This document shows, piece by piece, positions 14,848-21,674 of a DNA stretch of 25,780 nucleotides (positions are counted from its first letter, which is position 1; each line of letters starts with the position of its first letter). Both the position numbers and the translations under genes were made by a program. The notes under the pieces are model-generated. The model was not told the origin of the DNA. It saw only the letters and a list, made by a program, of their open reading frames with translations, and did no database searches. The DNA is taken from the IMG/VR virus record IMGVR_UViG_3300029448_000380, positions 1 to 25,780 of that record; one strand, written 5' to 3'. Source of the DNA: a virus.

Positions 14848-14871
14848 ATACTAATAATTACCTAAAATACT

Positions 14872-16227
14872 ATGACTAATATGCACACAGATTTGCCAAA
14901 AACAATTAACGAAGCCCTTAAAATATTAGCATATAATGATTATTTTTGGACTGATGCTCAAAATGTTCAAAAGATTAAAATTAAACCCCATCCTAAGGAT
15001 TATGAAACTGTGAGATCACTAGCAGAATCACAGTACGCATGGACGGAGAAACAGGCAAGACTTGCATTGGTTATTCTTAAGAGATATCTAACCAAGTTCC
15101 AAGCACATGGCATGGACATAAGCAAGTTGCTAGACAAACCAGAATATGACGACGACTTCAGGGTAATAAGTTTTGACAAAGTAATTGAGAAGTATACAGA
15201 TGAGGACAACGTTGACAAGATAGAAATGCGATTTCCTTACAACAAGAAAGTAATACAACTGATACGTTGCATGAAGGACACTCGTGACCTACCTGGCATG
15301 TATGCCATGTATGATGGCGAAAGAAAGAAATGGACATTCCAACATAGTGACGTCACTGCTTACTACCTGACACTGATTGCTGTAAGGTACGATTTTAAAT
15401 TTACGGACGATAGCCTACTAAATGATTACGAATTAATTAAAAAAGAAATAGTCGGACATCGTAAACCCACAGCACGATTAGTTGCCGGAGAAATTGTTTT
15501 AAATGATGCACCGGAATCCTTACAAGAATACTGGGACGACAACTTGAAAAACAAGCCAGCGTTGACACAAGTAGATTCATTAAAGAACTTCAATATACCA
15601 ACCAAAGGAATCAACGTAGAGGCCGGAACTACGATAGGTCACAAGATTGCACACAATGACTATCACAAGTTATGGATAGACTCAAAAGGGTTTTCAAAGA
15701 ATGATGTTGTTAAAGGATTAATAGAACTGGATTGCTTTCCGTTGATGATGCCTGTAAGTGGAGACATACACATGGAAGACGATGTAAAAGATTTCTGGGG
15801 ATGGTTAAGGGTATTCCAAGCACACGGCATAGACATACTGAATGATTGCAGTTGGGGTTTCGATATTAAAGAACCTATGTACGAAAAAGATTATGCCAAG
15901 AAGGGTAACAATAGAGTCACACTACTGAACAATAATAGATCGCAAGATTTTTTTGAGAACTTGTTTGAACTACACCAAATGAGTAAGCAATTCAAACATA
16001 TAAGTGATAATACCAAAATAATATTTGTTAGGAACAGGATACCAAGAGCATTGATCAAAAGCAAGATAAAACCAAAGGCATCGTTAGTTGCATTGGGTGG
16101 TGGTTACTATGCCACAGGCACTGACAATCTAAAAAGAATGCTTGAAAATCTTCCAAAAAAGTTGTATTATAGTGATCACCAACCGAGTAGTTGGGATTGG
16201 CATGATCACATAATAGTAAAACTTTAG
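14872..16227 (+). CDS. Conserved phage protein with a HARP-like segment, upstream of uvsW
   Basis: A 451-aa protein, first gene after the consensus promoter. I recall homologues before uvsW in marine T4-like phages without assigned function. Residues about 117-175 read as a HARP-type module: a strand pair with MRFPYNKKVIQLIR, then YAMYDGERKKWTF (144-156), then a helix. In SMARCAL1 the HARP domain has the same PY-x3-hydrophobic plus YD-x4-KWSF layout and confers DNA annealing and fork binding. The N-terminal WTEKQARLALVILKRY (57-72) is a likely DNA-binding helix. No helicase motif is present; the helicase (UvsW) is the next gene, one base away. I infer a fork- or branch-recognition partner of UvsW. 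A standalone structural or regulatory role is possible. Confidence 0.6.
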   Translation: MTNMHTDLPKTINEALKILAYNDYFWTDAQNVQKIKIKPHPKDYETVRSLAESQYAWTEKQARLALVILKRYLTKFQAHGMDISKLLDKPEYDDDFRVISFDKVIEKYTDEDNVDKIEMRFPYNKKVIQLIRCMKDTRDLPGMYAMYDGERKKWTFQHSDVTAYYLTLIAVRYDFKFTDDSLLNDYELIKKEIVGHRKPTARLVAGEIVLNDAPESLQEYWDDNLKNKPALTQVDSLKNFNIPTKGINVEAGTTIGHKIAHNDYHKLWIDSKGFSKNDVVKGLIELDCFPLMMPVSGDIHMEDDVKDFWGWLRVFQAHGIDILNDCSWGFDIKEPMYEKDYAKKGNNRVTLLNNNRSQDFFENLFELHQMSKQFKHISDNTKIIFVRNRIPRALIKSKIKPKASLVALGGGYYATGTDNLKRMLENLPKKLYYSDHQPSSWDWHDHIIVKL

Positions 16228-16228
16228 A

Positions 16229-17695
16229 ATGAGCAGTTGTAAATTAATAATAAAAGATGAAGTGAACGTGAAGTTCGAGAACCTAAGCCTCGAATGGCGA
16301 AAGAGACTGTCCAATAAATTCAAATATGAGATTCCATATGCGAGGCATCTGCCAGCGGTCAAGTTAGGTAGATGGGATGGTAAGATCAGTTTCTTTGGGT
16401 TGGGCGGCACCACATATCTGAATCTCGTTGATCAAATCATTCCAATACTAGATGAAGGCGGGGTGTACATAGATGTTGAAGACAAAAGGAAACAGCACGA
16501 CTTTGAATTCAAAGCAGTAGACAAAAATTACCTATCGCATATAAGATGGCCAGAGAATCATCCGGCGGCGGGACAACCAATCGAATTAAGAGATTATCAA
16601 GTAGAGACAATAAACAAATTTATCGAACATCCACAAAGCATACAAGAGATAGCCACAGGTGCAGGTAAGACCATAATCACAGCGGCACTGTGCCAGTTAG
16701 TCGAGCCATATGGCAGAACGCTAACCATTGTGCCAAACAAAAGTCTTGTGACACAGACCGAAGAGGACTTCCTTGCTTGTAATTTAGATGTTGGTGTATA
16801 CTACGGAGACAGGAAGGAACTGGGACGTTTCAACACAATAGCAACATGGCAATCACTGAATGTTTTAGAAAAGAAAAGCAAAGACGAACACACCACAGAT
16901 TTTTTAGAAGCCATACAAGGAATAAACACAGTAATTATTGATGAGGTCCACATGGCCAAAGCAGATGTACTGAAGAGATTATTGACAGGACCGTTTGCAC
17001 ACTGTGGTATACGTTGGGGACTAACAGGTACAGTACCCAAAGCAGATTACGAATTCATGGGACTAAAATGCAGTATAGGTGAAGTTTCAAACAGGATAAA
17101 GGCCAGTGAACTACAAGATAAAGGTGTGTTGGCAAACTGCCACGTAAATGTTTTACAAACACAGGACCATCCACAGTTCAAGACGTACGGTGAAGAGTTG
17201 AAATGGCTCACAACAGACCCAACGAGAATGACTTGGGTGGCAAAAACTATCCAAGACATAGCAACATCTGGAAACACACTGATACTAGTCGACAGGATAT
17301 CAGCAGGTGAAATACTAGAAAAGAAAATCAAGGATGCCGTGTTTGTATCCGGGGCAACTAAAAACACAGACAGAAAGGAACAATATGATGAAATATCTAC
17401 TGCAACAAATAAAGTTATTATCGCCACATATGGAGTTGCCGCTGTTGGTATTAATATTCCTAGGATTTTTAATCTTGTTCTCGTAGAACCAGGAAAATCA
17501 TTCGTGCGTGTGATACAAAGCATAGGACGTGGAATAAGGAAAGCAGAAGACAAAGACAGCGTTCAGATTTGGGACATTACCAGTAGTTGCAAGTTTGCAA
17601 AAAGACACTTGGGGGCAAGGAAAAAGTTTTACAAAGAGGCCAATTACCCGTATAATATACAAAAGATTAATTATGAAAATCCTTACATTAGATAA
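16229..17695 (+). CDS. uvsW: UvsW, SF2 ATP-dependent DNA/RNA helicase
   Basis: A 488-aa SF2 helicase, close to T4 UvsW (about 500 aa), which unwinds R-loops, D-loops and Holliday-type branches and moves replication from origin-dependent to recombination-dependent mode. Motifs: Q-like ELRDYQVE (119-126), Walker A ATGAGKT (142-148), Ia TIVPNKSLV, II DEVH (238-241), III GLTGT (264-268), IV LILVDR, V ATYGVAAVGINI, VI QSIGRGIRK. The N-terminal ~115 residues form the UvsW-specific nucleic-acid-binding domain with RLSNKFKYEIPYARHLPAVK. It starts one base after the HARP-like gene and its 3' end overlaps the next gene by 23 nt. Confidence 0.95.
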   Translation: MSSCKLIIKDEVNVKFENLSLEWRKRLSNKFKYEIPYARHLPAVKLGRWDGKISFFGLGGTTYLNLVDQIIPILDEGGVYIDVEDKRKQHDFEFKAVDKNYLSHIRWPENHPAAGQPIELRDYQVETINKFIEHPQSIQEIATGAGKTIITAALCQLVEPYGRTLTIVPNKSLVTQTEEDFLACNLDVGVYYGDRKELGRFNTIATWQSLNVLEKKSKDEHTTDFLEAIQGINTVIIDEVHMAKADVLKRLLTGPFAHCGIRWGLTGTVPKADYEFMGLKCSIGEVSNRIKASELQDKGVLANCHVNVLQTQDHPQFKTYGEELKWLTTDPTRMTWVAKTIQDIATSGNTLILVDRISAGEILEKKIKDAVFVSGATKNTDRKEQYDEISTATNKVIIATYGVAAVGINIPRIFNLVLVEPGKSFVRVIQSIGRGIRKAEDKDSVQIWDITSSCKFAKRHLGARKKFYKEANYPYNIQKINYENPYIR

Positions 17696-18176
17696 CAGAA
17701 CATACACTCTGGAAAAAGTACCGGAATGGGTTGACGAGAAACTGCGTTTTGCAGTGCTTGACAATTCTGATCCTGCAAATCCTGATTTCTTTTACATACC
17801 TTTGATATTCCTTGAGAGTTTCAACGCACCGGCGGCCGTGCTTGAGATTGGTAGGCACAAGATCAAAATGCCACTAGACTGGAAGATGCTAATAGGTGAA
17901 CAGGGACAATCAGAAATGCATGTGTTACCAATCACTAGTTTGAACGATAGAGGGTTTGACGCTTTTACTTTCAATCCTTTGTCTAGTCCTAAGCCAGATT
18001 TTATACCAATAGACGTCGTTGACATATACACAGAAGTAAAATGGTACTTTCCAAAAATAAAGACAGGACAGATGTTGGCAGTGCCGTTGACAAACGGTCC
18101 AAAACCAATGTGTGCCTACTTTGTAAAGGATATATCGAGACAGTGCGAACAGGTGGACTATGGCTCAGTCTGGTAG
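17673..18176 (+). CDS. Conserved hypothetical protein downstream of uvsW
   Basis: A 167-aa protein starting at ATG 17673 inside the uvsW 3' end (23-nt overlap). The frame is open to 17595, but the additional residues lie within uvsW coding DNA and the MKILTLDNRTY start looks natural. It is beta-rich with several Pro, and has VLEIGRHKIKMPLDW, PITSLNDRGFDAF and EVKWYFPKIKTGQMLAVPL segments. I recall proteins of this look next to uvsW in marine T4-like phages, with no known role. No catalytic motif, membrane segment or signal peptide is visible. Confidence 0.75.
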   Translation: MKILTLDNRTYTLEKVPEWVDEKLRFAVLDNSDPANPDFFYIPLIFLESFNAPAAVLEIGRHKIKMPLDWKMLIGEQGQSEMHVLPITSLNDRGFDAFTFNPLSSPKPDFIPIDVVDIYTEVKWYFPKIKTGQMLAVPLTNGPKPMCAYFVKDISRQCEQVDYGSVW

Positions 18177-18393
18177 GAAAACAATCACAATAGATGCACC
18201 CGTGATGATAACCAGCAACAAAATTGCTGTGTGGATGGACGAAGATTGGATGCATGATTTTTTTGATTTTATAAAGAAACATAAATTACAACTTTCAGGT
18301 ATGAATCACCTGCAAAAGAAAATAAAATTAACATTTGTAACTGCAAAGGAATGTACAATGTTTGGATTAAAATATGCCGGCAGAAAAAAATAG
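18160..18393 (+). CDS. Small hypothetical protein
   Basis: A 77-aa protein, basic at both ends, with three or four predicted beta strands around an aromatic, acidic middle (WMDEDWMHDFFDFIKKH). It is not recognised. Start ATG 18160 overlaps the preceding gene by 17 nt and its end overlaps the gp62-like gene by 20 nt, so it is embedded in the tight uvsW transcription unit and likely real. Size and charge would suit a small nucleic-acid-binding or protein-adaptor role, which is only a guess. Confidence 0.65.
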   Translation: MAQSGRKTITIDAPVMITSNKIAVWMDEDWMHDFFDFIKKHKLQLSGMNHLQKKIKLTFVTAKECTMFGLKYAGRKK

Positions 18394-18826
18394 AAAATTC
18401 TTTGATCTAAGAAACGGACTCAAAGCAGTAGACTTTAGGAACAAGGACTACTTTGACAGGATAGACGACAAAGAGCAATCTCTGTACTCACCCTACATGC
18501 TGATGAGATACGTGTCAAGCACATCGTCTAAGGATCAATTTTACGTCGAACACTACGTAGAGATGGTCAATGAGTGTGTAAACAAACACTGCTTTACGCT
18601 AGGCAAACACAAAAAATTATTATGGATATTGACTGCTATGTGTGGATCACTGCAACAACAGTTCCACCCATGGATAAAACCAATGAAGCGTGTACCAAAC
18701 AAAAGTTTAAAAAAACTGCAACAAATATATCCAACATGGAAAGAATCTGATCTCGAGACATTAGATAAAGTAATAACAGATAGAGAACTAGAGGAACTAA
18801 TGGAAGCACATGGCATCGACCAATAA
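18374..18826 (+). CDS. Clamp-loader small subunit gp62-like protein
   Basis: A 150-aa protein. The pattern SLYSPYMLMRYVSS (36-49), then YVEMVNECVNKHCFTLGKH (61-79), LLWILTAMCG and a HPWIKP segment matches what I remember of clamp-loader subunit gp62 from marine T4-like phages, which is short (about 140-150 aa) and differs strongly from T4 gp62 (187 aa). gp62 forms a 1:4 complex with the gp44 ATPase to load the gp45 sliding clamp. Neither gp44 nor gp45 is in this window, unlike the T4 order 45-44-62, so the call rests on pattern recall. It overlaps both neighbours by 17-20 nt. Confidence 0.5.
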   Translation: MPAEKNRKFFDLRNGLKAVDFRNKDYFDRIDDKEQSLYSPYMLMRYVSSTSSKDQFYVEHYVEMVNECVNKHCFTLGKHKKLLWILTAMCGSLQQQFHPWIKPMKRVPNKSLKKLQQIYPTWKESDLETLDKVITDRELEELMEAHGIDQ

Positions 18827-19493
18827 ATGCACTTACTGTGGGAAAGAGTTTGCAAAGGCAAGGACACTGCAAGTACACTTATGTGAACCAAAACGTAGAT
18901 ATCTACAACGAGATGAGAAGTGGGTTGTAAATGCGTTCATGGTGTTCCAAAGATTCTATCAGATACATCAACATAATTCAAAGCCAAAGACGTATGACGA
19001 CTTTGTGAAAAGTGCATACTACAATGCGTTCGTTAAGTTTGGTAGATACATTATGCACATCAATCCGTTGTATCCAGACAAGTACATAGATTATGTTTTG
19101 CAATCAAAAGTAAAATTAGATCATTGGTCAAGAGACGACTTGTACGAATTATATCTCATAGAAACTTTAAAGTCAGAACCCGTTGAGGCCGCACTACAAA
19201 GAAGCATAGCGACAATGATGGACTGGGCAACAGAACAGAATGCACAATGGAGCGACTACTTCCGACTTGTAAACACAAACAGAGCGGTGCAACACATCCA
19301 ACAAGGAAAGATAAGTCCGTGGTTGCTGTTAGGTTGCAGTGCAGGGAAAAGAATGTTAAAATCATTTAACGATGAACAATTACAAATGATTGAAAGATTT
19401 ATAAATCCAAGTTTCTGGCCGAGCAAGTTGAAGAGCTATCCTGCTGATCACATGCTGGTGCAAGACACGGCAAGGGAGGCAAAAATTGTCTAA
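18810..19493 (+). CDS. Zinc-finger conserved hypothetical protein
   Basis: A 227-aa protein opening with a C2HC finger: KCTYCGKEF (C7, C10) and VHLCE (H23, C25). The remainder is mostly helical, with FVKFGRYIMHINPLYPDKY (about 72-90) and GKISPWLLLGCSAGKRML near residue 170. I recall a conserved protein with the same finger and the same FVKFGRY and ISPW segments in marine T4-like phages; its function is unassigned. A finger of this type could bind nucleic acid or a replication protein. Position after the gp62-like gene and before the DnaE-like gene places it in the replication block. Confidence 0.75.
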   Translation: MASTNKCTYCGKEFAKARTLQVHLCEPKRRYLQRDEKWVVNAFMVFQRFYQIHQHNSKPKTYDDFVKSAYYNAFVKFGRYIMHINPLYPDKYIDYVLQSKVKLDHWSRDDLYELYLIETLKSEPVEAALQRSIATMMDWATEQNAQWSDYFRLVNTNRAVQHIQQGKISPWLLLGCSAGKRMLKSFNDEQLQMIERFINPSFWPSKLKSYPADHMLVQDTAREAKIV

Positions 19494-19719
19494 AATTGAT
19501 TTACAGGTTGCAGATACCTTAGAATTCGAAGACGGTGATATTGCAATCACTATAAAGCGAGACGGATCTATTGGGAAAGTTATCTTACCAAAAATGGATT
19601 TGAAAACACAACAAAGTAATGGGTACAAAGCCATGCTTGAAATTGTTGAACTATTACAACCAGGAGCAAAACAAGAGTTTATCAAACACAATGAAAAAGA
19701 AAAAGGAAGTGTACACTAA
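19486..19719 (+). CDS. Small conserved hypothetical protein with TTG start
   Basis: A 77-aa protein that opens at TTG 19486, inside the end of the zinc-finger gene. The start is supported by GGGAGG at about 19473-19478, a near-perfect Shine-Dalgarno sequence at good spacing. The only later Met in the first half is residue 37, which would remove the conserved-looking beta hairpin DGDIAITIKRDGSIGKVILP (17-36). The second half is a helix ending in a Lys/Glu-rich tail. Role unknown. The stop overlaps the next ATG (TAATG), so the gene may couple translation of the DnaE-like protein. Confidence 0.75.
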   Translation: MSKIDLQVADTLEFEDGDIAITIKRDGSIGKVILPKMDLKTQQSNGYKAMLEIVELLQPGAKQEFIKHNEKEKGSVH

Positions 19720-20309
19720 TGCCTGACGTAGATATAGACTTCTATGATAGAGACAACACGTTGAAGTTTTTTAAACACACACCAGCATCAATTATCAAGG
19801 ATGGAAAATCCGAGAAACACAAGACAGGAGTTTACTTCCACGCTGTTCCGGAACACCCAGTGACAGGACACGCATCTCTAGACTACAAGAAAGCAGAGGA
19901 TAGAGGATACTTCAAGATAGATTGCTTGAATGTCAATATCTATAAAGATGTCAAATCAGAACAAGAACTGGTAGAACTTATGATACAAGAACCAGATTGG
20001 GAGATGTTGGAAGATCAAAAAGTTGTGGATGACCTTTTCCACCTAAATGGCCATTACAACATAGTTTCAAAATTACAGCCAAAGACAATAGAACAACTTG
20101 CGGCTGTGTTAGCAATAATACGTCCTGCCAAGAGACAGCTCATGCACAAGGATTGGTCGGATATTACAAAAGAGGTATGGACTAAACCAACAGATGGCAG
20201 TTACTTCTTCAAGAAGTCACACGCAGTTGCATATGCACAGGCAATCGTAGTGCAGATGAATTTGATGAGCAGAGCTAAATATAGTTTTGATGCACCATCA
20301 AAAAAGTAA
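19719..20309 (+). CDS. Miniature DnaE (Pol III alpha)-like protein retaining polymerase carboxylates
   Basis: A 196-aa protein that reads as collapsed pieces of the bacterial DnaE polymerase core, in the right order. MPDVDIDFYDRD (1-12) matches DnaE's PDFDVDF loop with the two catalytic Asp (here D5, D7). EKHKTGVYF (32-40) matches the KHAGGVVI region, and HPVTG (46-50) is also shared. ERGYFKIDCLNV-type residues 61-72 match GLVKFDFLGL, with the third Asp at D68. Residues 94-138 (FHLNG, LQPKTIEQLAAVLAIIRPA) match FQLES and LQPDCFEDMIALVALFRPG. FFKKSHAVAYA (163-173) matches FNKSHSAAYA. The PHP domain, most of the fingers, the tandem HhH and OB regions are missing; DnaE is over 1,100 aa. Whether it polymerises, primes, or only binds DNA or a partner is unknown. 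The ATG overlaps the upstream stop. Confidence 0.75.
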   Translation: MPDVDIDFYDRDNTLKFFKHTPASIIKDGKSEKHKTGVYFHAVPEHPVTGHASLDYKKAEDRGYFKIDCLNVNIYKDVKSEQELVELMIQEPDWEMLEDQKVVDDLFHLNGHYNIVSKLQPKTIEQLAAVLAIIRPAKRQLMHKDWSDITKEVWTKPTDGSYFFKKSHAVAYAQAIVVQMNLMSRAKYSFDAPSKK

Positions 20310-20436
20310 AAAGAAAAAATCCAAAAAACACAGTAAAAGAACCTCCAGTCGGAACTGGATCGACAATGCTTATGATCCTAAGAATCCGTTGACGATATAC
20401 TACGCCAAGTATATTAATAAAGACGGAAAAGTTTAA
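20290..20436 (+). CDS. Small lysine-rich protein (48 aa)
   Basis: An ATG at 20290 inside the last codons of the DnaE-like gene opens a 48-codon frame ending with TAA at 20434-20436. The first 20 residues are mostly Lys, Ser and His (a run of four Lys at 7-10). The second half (RNWIDNAYDPKNPLTIYYAK) looks like a folded or conserved peptide rather than random sequence. It fills the 123 bp between the DnaE-like stop and the convergent gene, overlapping both slightly. A basic tail of this type could bind DNA or RNA. No clear Shine-Dalgarno sequence is visible, so expression may depend on coupling. Confidence 0.5.
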   Translation: MHHQKSKKKKSKKHSKRTSSRNWIDNAYDPKNPLTIYYAKYINKDGKV

Positions 20437-20807
20437 ATAGGTCTTCTTACTAACTGTATAGTTCTTCTTTTGACTCTCTTCTTGGAAATTTCAGAAAGTC
20501 TCACAGTTGGTCCATGAACTATTTCAATGTCTTTTGAATTAAGGGTTACCAACGTTGAACGGAAATATCTAAACTCTCCTTTGAGGAATATGTTTATTGG
20601 TAATTTACGGTTTGACTCATGCCACCAAATTTCTCCACATTTCAAATATCTCATCTTATCCTGAGGCATCATAAGCCTACCGTAGTCATAAAAACTTATG
20701 ACATTTGCATCCTCATTCTGCACTATGCCCACATACTCCAAGTCGCCCTTTCTGATAAGGCTTAAAAATGGGAATTTGTCTCTTAGGGTGTTAAAAATCT
20801 CGATCAT
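20433..20807 (-). CDS. Conserved hypothetical protein, lone leftward gene
   Basis: A 124-aa protein with EYVGIVQNED (24-33), VISFYDYGRL, EIWWHESNRKLPINIFLKGEF and a basic C-terminus KKRVKRRTIQLVRRP. I recall closely similar small proteins with the WWxESNRxxPINIFLK and KKRxKRRTIQLVR segments in marine T4-like phages; no function is assigned. The basic tail suggests nucleic-acid contact. It lies on the - strand between two rightward units, its stop overlapping the lysine-rich small ORF by 4 nt and its start only 9 bp from the late promoter of the structural gene, so late transcription could diverge from this point. No separate promoter is obvious. Confidence 0.75.
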   Translation of the reverse strand: MIEIFNTLRDKFPFLSLIRKGDLEYVGIVQNEDANVISFYDYGRLMMPQDKMRYLKCGEIWWHESNRKLPINIFLKGEFRYFRSTLVTLNSKDIEIVHGPTVRLSEISKKRVKRRTIQLVRRPI

Positions 20808-20815
20808 TCTATTCC

Positions 20816-20823
20816 TATAAATA
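20816..20823 (+). promoter_or_regulatory. T4-type late promoter (TATAAATA)
   Basis: TATAAATA, the exact consensus recognised by RNA polymerase carrying the T4 late sigma factor gp55, lies 16 bp before the ATG (20840) of a virion structural gene. Late promoters have no -35 box, and none is needed here. It explains how one structural gene is expressed late inside a replication region. Confidence 0.75.
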
Positions 20824-20839
20824 CTGTTAAATATGTACT

Positions 20840-21661
20840 ATGCAAACAGTTCAAAGGTATTTACTATCGCAGTCGGTAATTGTTTACCAAAGCGGTTATC
20901 ACGGGAGGAACTCAAAAGTGTACGATAGACGGTTAACGGTATACAGAGGAGTGAGCAACCCGCTGACCTTCACGTTCAAAAATGAAGATCAGAAGTCCCA
21001 GGATGTATCTGCTAAGTCTGTGTCAAGCGGAAACTATTACCAATTAGAGGTGATAGACTCTGAATCACAGCAATCTGTTATTACAAAAACATTGAAAATC
21101 ATAGATGACGGCAGTACCATAGCAACAAAAGGGCAAGCCAGTTGTGAGATATCCGAGGGGGATCTACTGAGTCTAGATGCTAAATTTTACACATATGCAA
21201 TCAAAGAAATCAAATCGGATGGAAGCACTTTAGTGACTTATGCAGATACCAGTTATGTGGCTGGCGGGACCATTGAGGTCTTGGATGGTGCCTATGCACA
21301 ATTCTTACCAAGTACCAGTATCTCAACATTCACAGCAAGTGGTGGACCATTGGAATACACAACATCAAAAATAAATGCCAAGCCAGGCATAAACAACAAC
21401 AAGGCTTTACACACCATTGCAGTGTACACTAAAAATTTCACAGGAGCATTAAGGGTTCAAGGCACGATGAGTACCTCCCCTAGTGAAACTGATTACTTCG
21501 ATATCACAATGGAAGATGCAGGATCAACTGCAAACTCTTTCACAAGTTCTACCACAGTTACGAATTTCAACTTCACAGGTGTTTACCAGAATGTGAGATT
21601 CAGTTGGGGCAACAGCACTGGTAACACAGGTGTGATTGACAAAATCCTATATAGACAGTAA
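20840..21661 (+). CDS. Virion structural protein with BppU-like N-terminal domain
   Basis: A 273-aa protein. The first ~120 residues (RLTVYRGVSNPLTFTFKNED near 30-49, YQLEVIDSES, KTLKIIDDG, EGDLLSLDAKFYTYAI) have the beta-sandwich pattern of phage baseplate upper protein BppU N-termini. The central GGTIEVLDGAYAQF links to a second beta-rich domain from about 165 (NAKPGINNNKALHTIAVYTKNF) that ends GNTGVIDKILYRQ. I recall similar proteins, also ending in a V/ILYR motif, among structural proteins of marine T4-like phages. Likely a baseplate, tail-fibre or head-decoration component. It is the only structural gene in the window and is driven by its own late promoter. No signal peptide or enzyme motif. 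Confidence 0.7.
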   Translation: MQTVQRYLLSQSVIVYQSGYHGRNSKVYDRRLTVYRGVSNPLTFTFKNEDQKSQDVSAKSVSSGNYYQLEVIDSESQQSVITKTLKIIDDGSTIATKGQASCEISEGDLLSLDAKFYTYAIKEIKSDGSTLVTYADTSYVAGGTIEVLDGAYAQFLPSTSISTFTASGGPLEYTTSKINAKPGINNNKALHTIAVYTKNFTGALRVQGTMSTSPSETDYFDITMEDAGSTANSFTSSTTVTNFNFTGVYQNVRFSWGNSTGNTGVIDKILYRQ

Positions 21662-21674
21662 AATAGTACTGATT

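Noticed and set aside
17595-17672. Upstream extension of the gene after uvsW
   Set aside because: These codons lie within the uvsW 3' end and read as basic filler; ATG 17673 fits the typical overlap size.
18553-18891. Leftward open frame antisense to the gp62-like gene
   Set aside because: Shadow of the coding strand: Cys/Ser/Leu-rich, no start signal, and fully covered by a plausible rightward gene. Other antisense frames were dropped for the same reason.
20389-20415. Promoter-like TTGACG followed by TATATT
   Set aside because: Spacing is only about 15 bp, it lies inside the small lysine-rich ORF, and the next gene on that strand has its own late promoter.
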